Of a stretch of 5,947 bases of DNA, positions 1-5,947 are shown piece after piece. A model generated the notes under the pieces. That model was not told the DNA's origin and did no database searches. It worked only from the letters and a program-made list of their open reading frames with translations. The translations under genes were made by a program, and so were the position numbers. The stretch's first letter is position 1; every line of letters begins with the position of its first letter. The DNA lies in the NCBI GenBank assembly GCA_046094825.1, contig JBJTIF010000005.1, forward strand, positions 1-5,947. Direction: 5' to 3'. The stretch is from JBJTIF01 sp046094825 (GTDB lineage: Bacteria; Actinomycetota; UBA4738; HRBIN12).

Positions 1-1012
1 CGGTGAGAAGGCCCGCGATGTGCGCGACAGCTCGCTGAAGGTCCCGCACGGGGAGTCGGGCCGCATCATCGACGTGCGGGTGTTCACCCGCGAGGACGGC
101 GCCGAGCTCCAGCCCGGCGTGAACCAGCTCGTGCGCCGCTACATCGCGCAGAAGCGGAAGATCTCCGATGGCGACAAGCTCGCCGGACGTCACGGCAACA
201 AGGGCGTCATCTCGACGGTCCTGCCCGAGGAGGACATGCCCTTCCTCGCGGACGGCACCCCCGTCGACATCGTCCTGAACCCGCTCGGCGTCCCGTCGCG
301 GATGAACCTCGGGCAGGTCCTCGAGGCGCACCTCGGGTGGGCCGGGCTCGTCGGGTTCCGCAAGGACGGCAAGGACCACGCGGGTCCCGCGCACGTCGCG
401 ACGCCGGTGTTCGACGGCGCGCGCGAAGGCGAGATCCTCGACGTGATCCGGGGCGCGCACCCGAACCGCGACGGGGTGCGCCTCGTCGATGAGGTCGGCA
501 AGGCCGTCCTGTTCGACGGCCGCACGGGCGAGCCCTACGACGAGCCCGTCACGGTCGGGGTCGCGTACATGCTGAAGCTCCACCACCTCGTCGACGACAA
601 GATCCACGCGCGGTCGACGGGCCCGTACTCGATGATCACGCAGCAGCCGCTCGGCGGGAAGGCGCAGTTCGGTGGGCAGCGGTTCGGCGAGATGGAGGTC
701 TGGGCGCTCGAGGCCTACGGCGCGGCGTACGCCCTCCAGGAGCTCCTCACGATCAAGTCCGACGACATCGTCGGTCGCGTGAAGGTCTACGAGGCGATCG
801 TGAAGGGCGAGAACATCCCCGAGCCGGGCATCCCGGAGTCGTTCAAGGTGCTCATCAAGGAGATGCAGTCGCTCTGCCTGAACGTCGTCGTGAGTTCGGC
901 CGACGGCAGCCAGGTCGAACTGAAGGACACGGACGAGGACTTCTTCCGCGCGGCGGAGGAGCTCGGGATCGACCTCTCCCGGCGCGAGCCGGCGGGAGCG
1001 GACTTCGACTGA
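1..1012 (+). CDS. rpoB: DNA-directed RNA polymerase subunit beta, C-terminal part (5' truncated by window)
   Basis: This is the last 336 residues of the beta subunit, which with beta' forms the catalytic cleft of RNA polymerase. The frame is open from base 2 and already reads GEKARDVRDSSLKVPHG, a conserved beta block, so the GTG at 20 is an internal valine codon and not a start. Visible landmarks are GDKLAGRHGNKGV (nt ~170-205), whose lysines at nt 176-178 and 200-202 match the active-site lysines E. coli K1065 and K1073; KLHHLVDDKIHARSTGPYS and the GGKAQFGGQRFGEMEVWALE block (nt ~575-715); and VKGENIPEPGIPESFKVL near the C-terminus, which packs against beta'. The rifampicin-binding region lies upstream of the window. 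The segment between LGW (nt 332-340) and ATPVFDG (from nt 398) is only 19 residues. The acidic tail ends in GADFD and TGA. rpoC follows after 53 nt in the same operon. The family assignment is certain. Confidence 0.98.
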   Translation, partial: GEKARDVRDSSLKVPHGESGRIIDVRVFTREDGAELQPGVNQLVRRYIAQKRKISDGDKLAGRHGNKGVISTVLPEEDMPFLADGTPVDIVLNPLGVPSRMNLGQVLEAHLGWAGLVGFRKDGKDHAGPAHVATPVFDGAREGEILDVIRGAHPNRDGVRLVDEVGKAVLFDGRTGEPYDEPVTVGVAYMLKLHHLVDDKIHARSTGPYSMITQQPLGGKAQFGGQRFGEMEVWALEAYGAAYALQELLTIKSDDIVGRVKVYEAIVKGENIPEPGIPESFKVLIKEMQSLCLNVVVSSADGSQVELKDTDEDFFRAAEELGIDLSRREPAGADFD

Positions 1013-1031
1013 ACCACCGGTGAGGGACGAG

Positions 1032-1064
1032 ATGTCCACGATGACGAGCGTGGGAGGCCACTGA
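1032..1064 (+). other. 10-codon mini-ORF overlapping the rpoC ribosome-binding site
   Basis: An ATG at 1032 opens a 10-residue frame, MSTMTSVGGH, closed by TGA at 1062-1064, one base before the rpoC GTG. A purine-rich GAGGGA (1022-1027) sits 4 nt ahead of the ATG, a usable but close spacing. The frame runs through the rpoC Shine-Dalgarno sequence. If translated, it would carry ribosomes released from rpoB to the rpoC start, a termination-reinitiation arrangement that could keep beta and beta' synthesis in balance. No known peptide resembles it, and a chance ORF of this length is common. Only the ORF and its position are seen; the coupling role is inference. Confidence 0.25.
1052..1057 (+). 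promoter_or_regulatory. Shine-Dalgarno sequence of rpoC
   Basis: GGGAGG contains a perfect GGAGG complement to the 16S anti-Shine-Dalgarno sequence and lies 8 nt before the GTG at 1066. In the rpoC frame there is a stop (TGA at 1042-1044) just upstream and no other start codon between it and 1066. The site and the stop together fix the rpoC start. Confidence 0.85.
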
Positions 1065-1065
1065 C

Positions 1066-5016
<3,951 letters not shown>

Positions 5017-5023
5017 GACCGAT

Positions 5024-5040
5024 CGGCCGCACGTCGGCCG
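5024..5040. repeat. Small inverted repeat after rpoC
   Basis: Two copies of the self-complementary hexamer CGGCCG (5024-5029 and 5035-5040) flank a 5-nt spacer, CACGT. In RNA they could form a short 6-bp hairpin 7 nt after the rpoC stop, upstream of the larger stem. In DNA this GC-rich, such short repeats also arise by chance, so any function (pausing, 3'-end protection, protein site) is unsupported. Confidence 0.3.
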
Positions 5041-5056
5041 GAGCACGAGCAACCTC

Positions 5057-5095
5057 CCGAGGGGGCGGGGCGCCGCCGGCGCTCCGCCCCCTCGG
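5057..5095. terminator. GC-rich hairpin in the convergent gap, probable rpoBC terminator
   Basis: The arms 5057-5074 and 5078-5095 pair over 18 positions around a 3-nt loop (GCC). All pairs are Watson-Crick except 5069 with 5083, which is G-U in the plus-strand RNA. In a minus-strand RNA the same position would be an A-C mismatch, so the stem is uninterrupted only in the rpoC-sense transcript. It starts 40 nt after the rpoC stop and lies 21 nt beyond the stop of the opposing gene. No U-tract follows on either side (CGTTCCCGGG on the plus strand). It is therefore the tract-less type often proposed for high-GC actinobacteria, or an RNA 3'-end stabiliser. The pairing is seen directly; termination activity is inferred from position. 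Confidence 0.75.
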
Positions 5096-5116
5096 CGTTC
5101 CCGGGTGGATCGGGGC

Positions 5117-5947
5117 CTAGCCGGCGAGCACGCGGAGCAGGTCGGCGTGGACCTGCGGGGGAGCGGCGAGCACGTCGCCCGAGAGGTAGTCGCCTCCGCC
5201 CTCGTAGTCCGTGACGAGTCCGCCCGCCTCCTCGACGAGGAGTCCGCCGGCTGCGAGGTCCCAGGCGGCGAGGCCGCGCTCGAAGTAGCCGTCGAAGACC
5301 CCCGCGGCGACCCAGCAGAGGTCGAGCGCGGCGGCACCCGGTCGGCGGACGTCCTCCACGGCGGCGAACACCCGGGCGAAGGTCTCGAGCGCCTCGGGCA
5401 GGCGTTCGCGCCGGCGGAAGGGGAGACCGGTCGTCACGACCGCGCTCGCGGTGGGTCTCCCCGAGACCCGCAGTGGGCGCTCCGTGCCTGCGCGATCGCG
5501 CCGCAGGCTCCCGCCCCCGCGTCGTGCGAGGTACGTCTCCCCGAGGAACGGCGCGACGACGACCCCGACGACCGGTCGGCCCTCACGCACGAGGGCGATC
5601 GAGACCCCGACGGCGGGGAACCCGTGGACGAGGTTCGTCGTGCCGTCGACCGGGTCGACGACCCAGGCCTCCGGCGCGCCCGATGGGCCGCCTCCCTCCT
5701 CCCCGAGCACGGGGATGCCGGGCGCGCCGGCCTCGAGGATCTCCCGGATCCGCTCCTCGGCCGCCCGGTCGACGGCCGTGACGTAGTCCCCGGCACCCTT
5801 CAGCTCCGCCGCGGGCCCCCCGGAGCCGCTCGCCGCCCCGGCCATCCCGAGCACGACCCCGGCGGCCTCCCCGGCGGCGCGATGGGCGTTCCCCAGGAGG
5901 GCGGCGAGGTCGCTCCCGGGGGCCCTGCGGGCGACGCTAGCAGGGGC
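5117..5947 (-). CDS. Inositol monophosphatase family protein (5' end beyond window)
   Basis: A Mg2+-dependent phosphatase of the IMPase fold, likely cytoplasmic, hydrolysing myo-inositol phosphate or a related sugar phosphate. The visible part is 276 residues, counted here from the window edge, ending in TAG at 5117-5119. Motifs: KGAGDYVTAVD (K50, D54); the metal ligand in GEE (82-84); DPVDGTTN (98-105), with D98 and D101 as metal ligands and T103 at the active site; WDLAAG with D230 as third metal site; then LLVEEAGGLVTD. These match human IMPA1 E70, D90, D93 and D220. A GTG at 5854 is the first conventional start codon, but the 31 codons upstream stay open and encode LLGNAHRAAGEAAGVVL, which fits the family's first helix; no ATG, GTG or TTG lies in frame there, so the true start is outside. 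The motifs do not separate SuhB-type inositol phosphatase from HisN-type histidinol-phosphatase or related enzymes. The gene converges on rpoC across a 100-bp gap, and its promoter is not visible. Confidence 0.93.
   Translation of the reverse strand, partial: APASVARRAPGSDLAALLGNAHRAAGEAAGVVLGMAGAASGSGGPAAELKGAGDYVTAVDRAAEERIREILEAGAPGIPVLGEEGGGPSGAPEAWVVDPVDGTTNLVHGFPAVGVSIALVREGRPVVGVVVAPFLGETYLARRGGGSLRRDRAGTERPLRVSGRPTASAVVTTGLPFRRRERLPEALETFARVFAAVEDVRRPGAAALDLCWVAAGVFDGYFERGLAAWDLAAGGLLVEEAGGLVTDYEGGGDYLSGDVLAAPPQVHADLLRVLAG

Noticed and set aside
20..22. GTG at 20 as the start of a 330-residue protein
   Set aside because: The frame is open to the left edge and the codons before it already encode a conserved beta-subunit block, so this is an internal codon of rpoB.
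5451..5786. Plus-strand frames of 102-111 codons opposite the phosphatase gene
   Set aside because: The opposite strand has the complete catalytic motif set of the IMPase family, while these frames give only basic low-complexity peptides.
5843..5872. GTG at 5854 (or ATG at 5845) with GGGGAGG at 5866-5872 as the start of the phosphatase
   Set aside because: The spacing of 11 nt is long, and this start would remove a helix that the family needs and that is encoded in frame upstream. It remains a weak alternative.

Overview
The window is chromosomal housekeeping DNA from a high-GC bacterium. GC is near 70% by eye, and I found no AAA or TTT triplet on reading through the whole stretch. Three protein genes fill almost all of it: the 3' end of rpoB (RNA polymerase beta), a complete rpoC (beta', 1316 residues), and, on the opposite strand, an inositol-monophosphatase-family gene whose 5' end runs off the right edge. 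The protein sequences point to Actinomycetota. The N-terminus of beta' (MLDVN-x-FD, [27 protein letters not shown]), the long charged coiled-coil insertion at residues ~146-225 and the [20 protein letters not shown] stretch are the forms known from that phylum. Some blocks (MMANSGARG before the bridge helix, IRAWSNGEV near the N-terminus) look less like Mycobacterium or Streptomyces and more like a deep-branching class such as Acidimicrobiia. The class-level assignment is inference from remembered sequences.

Layout. Positions 1-1012 (+) are the last 336 codons of rpoB, entered mid-gene. A 53-nt spacer (1013-1065) holds the rpoC Shine-Dalgarno sequence and a 10-codon mini-ORF that ends one base before the rpoC start. 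rpoC occupies 1066-5016 (+). The 100-bp convergent gap 5017-5116 contains an 18-bp GC-rich hairpin, probably the rpoBC terminator and possibly shared with the opposing gene. 5117-5947 (-) is the phosphatase, still open at the window edge.

How it works together. rpoB and rpoC are co-transcribed and supply the two large subunits that form the active-site cleft of RNA polymerase; the catalytic and zinc-binding residues visible here are all intact. The phosphatase converges on the operon and is transcribed separately. It is an ordinary Mg2+-dependent sugar-phosphate phosphatase by its motifs. A relation to transcription, as for E. coli SuhB, is only a possibility.

I see no mobile element, RNA gene, CRISPR array or new defence-like system. 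The points worth a second look are modest: the mini-ORF coupled to rpoC, a stem that is perfect only in the rpoC-sense RNA, the extended N-terminus of the phosphatase, and codon bias strong enough to leave a ~3.9-kb stop-free antisense frame.
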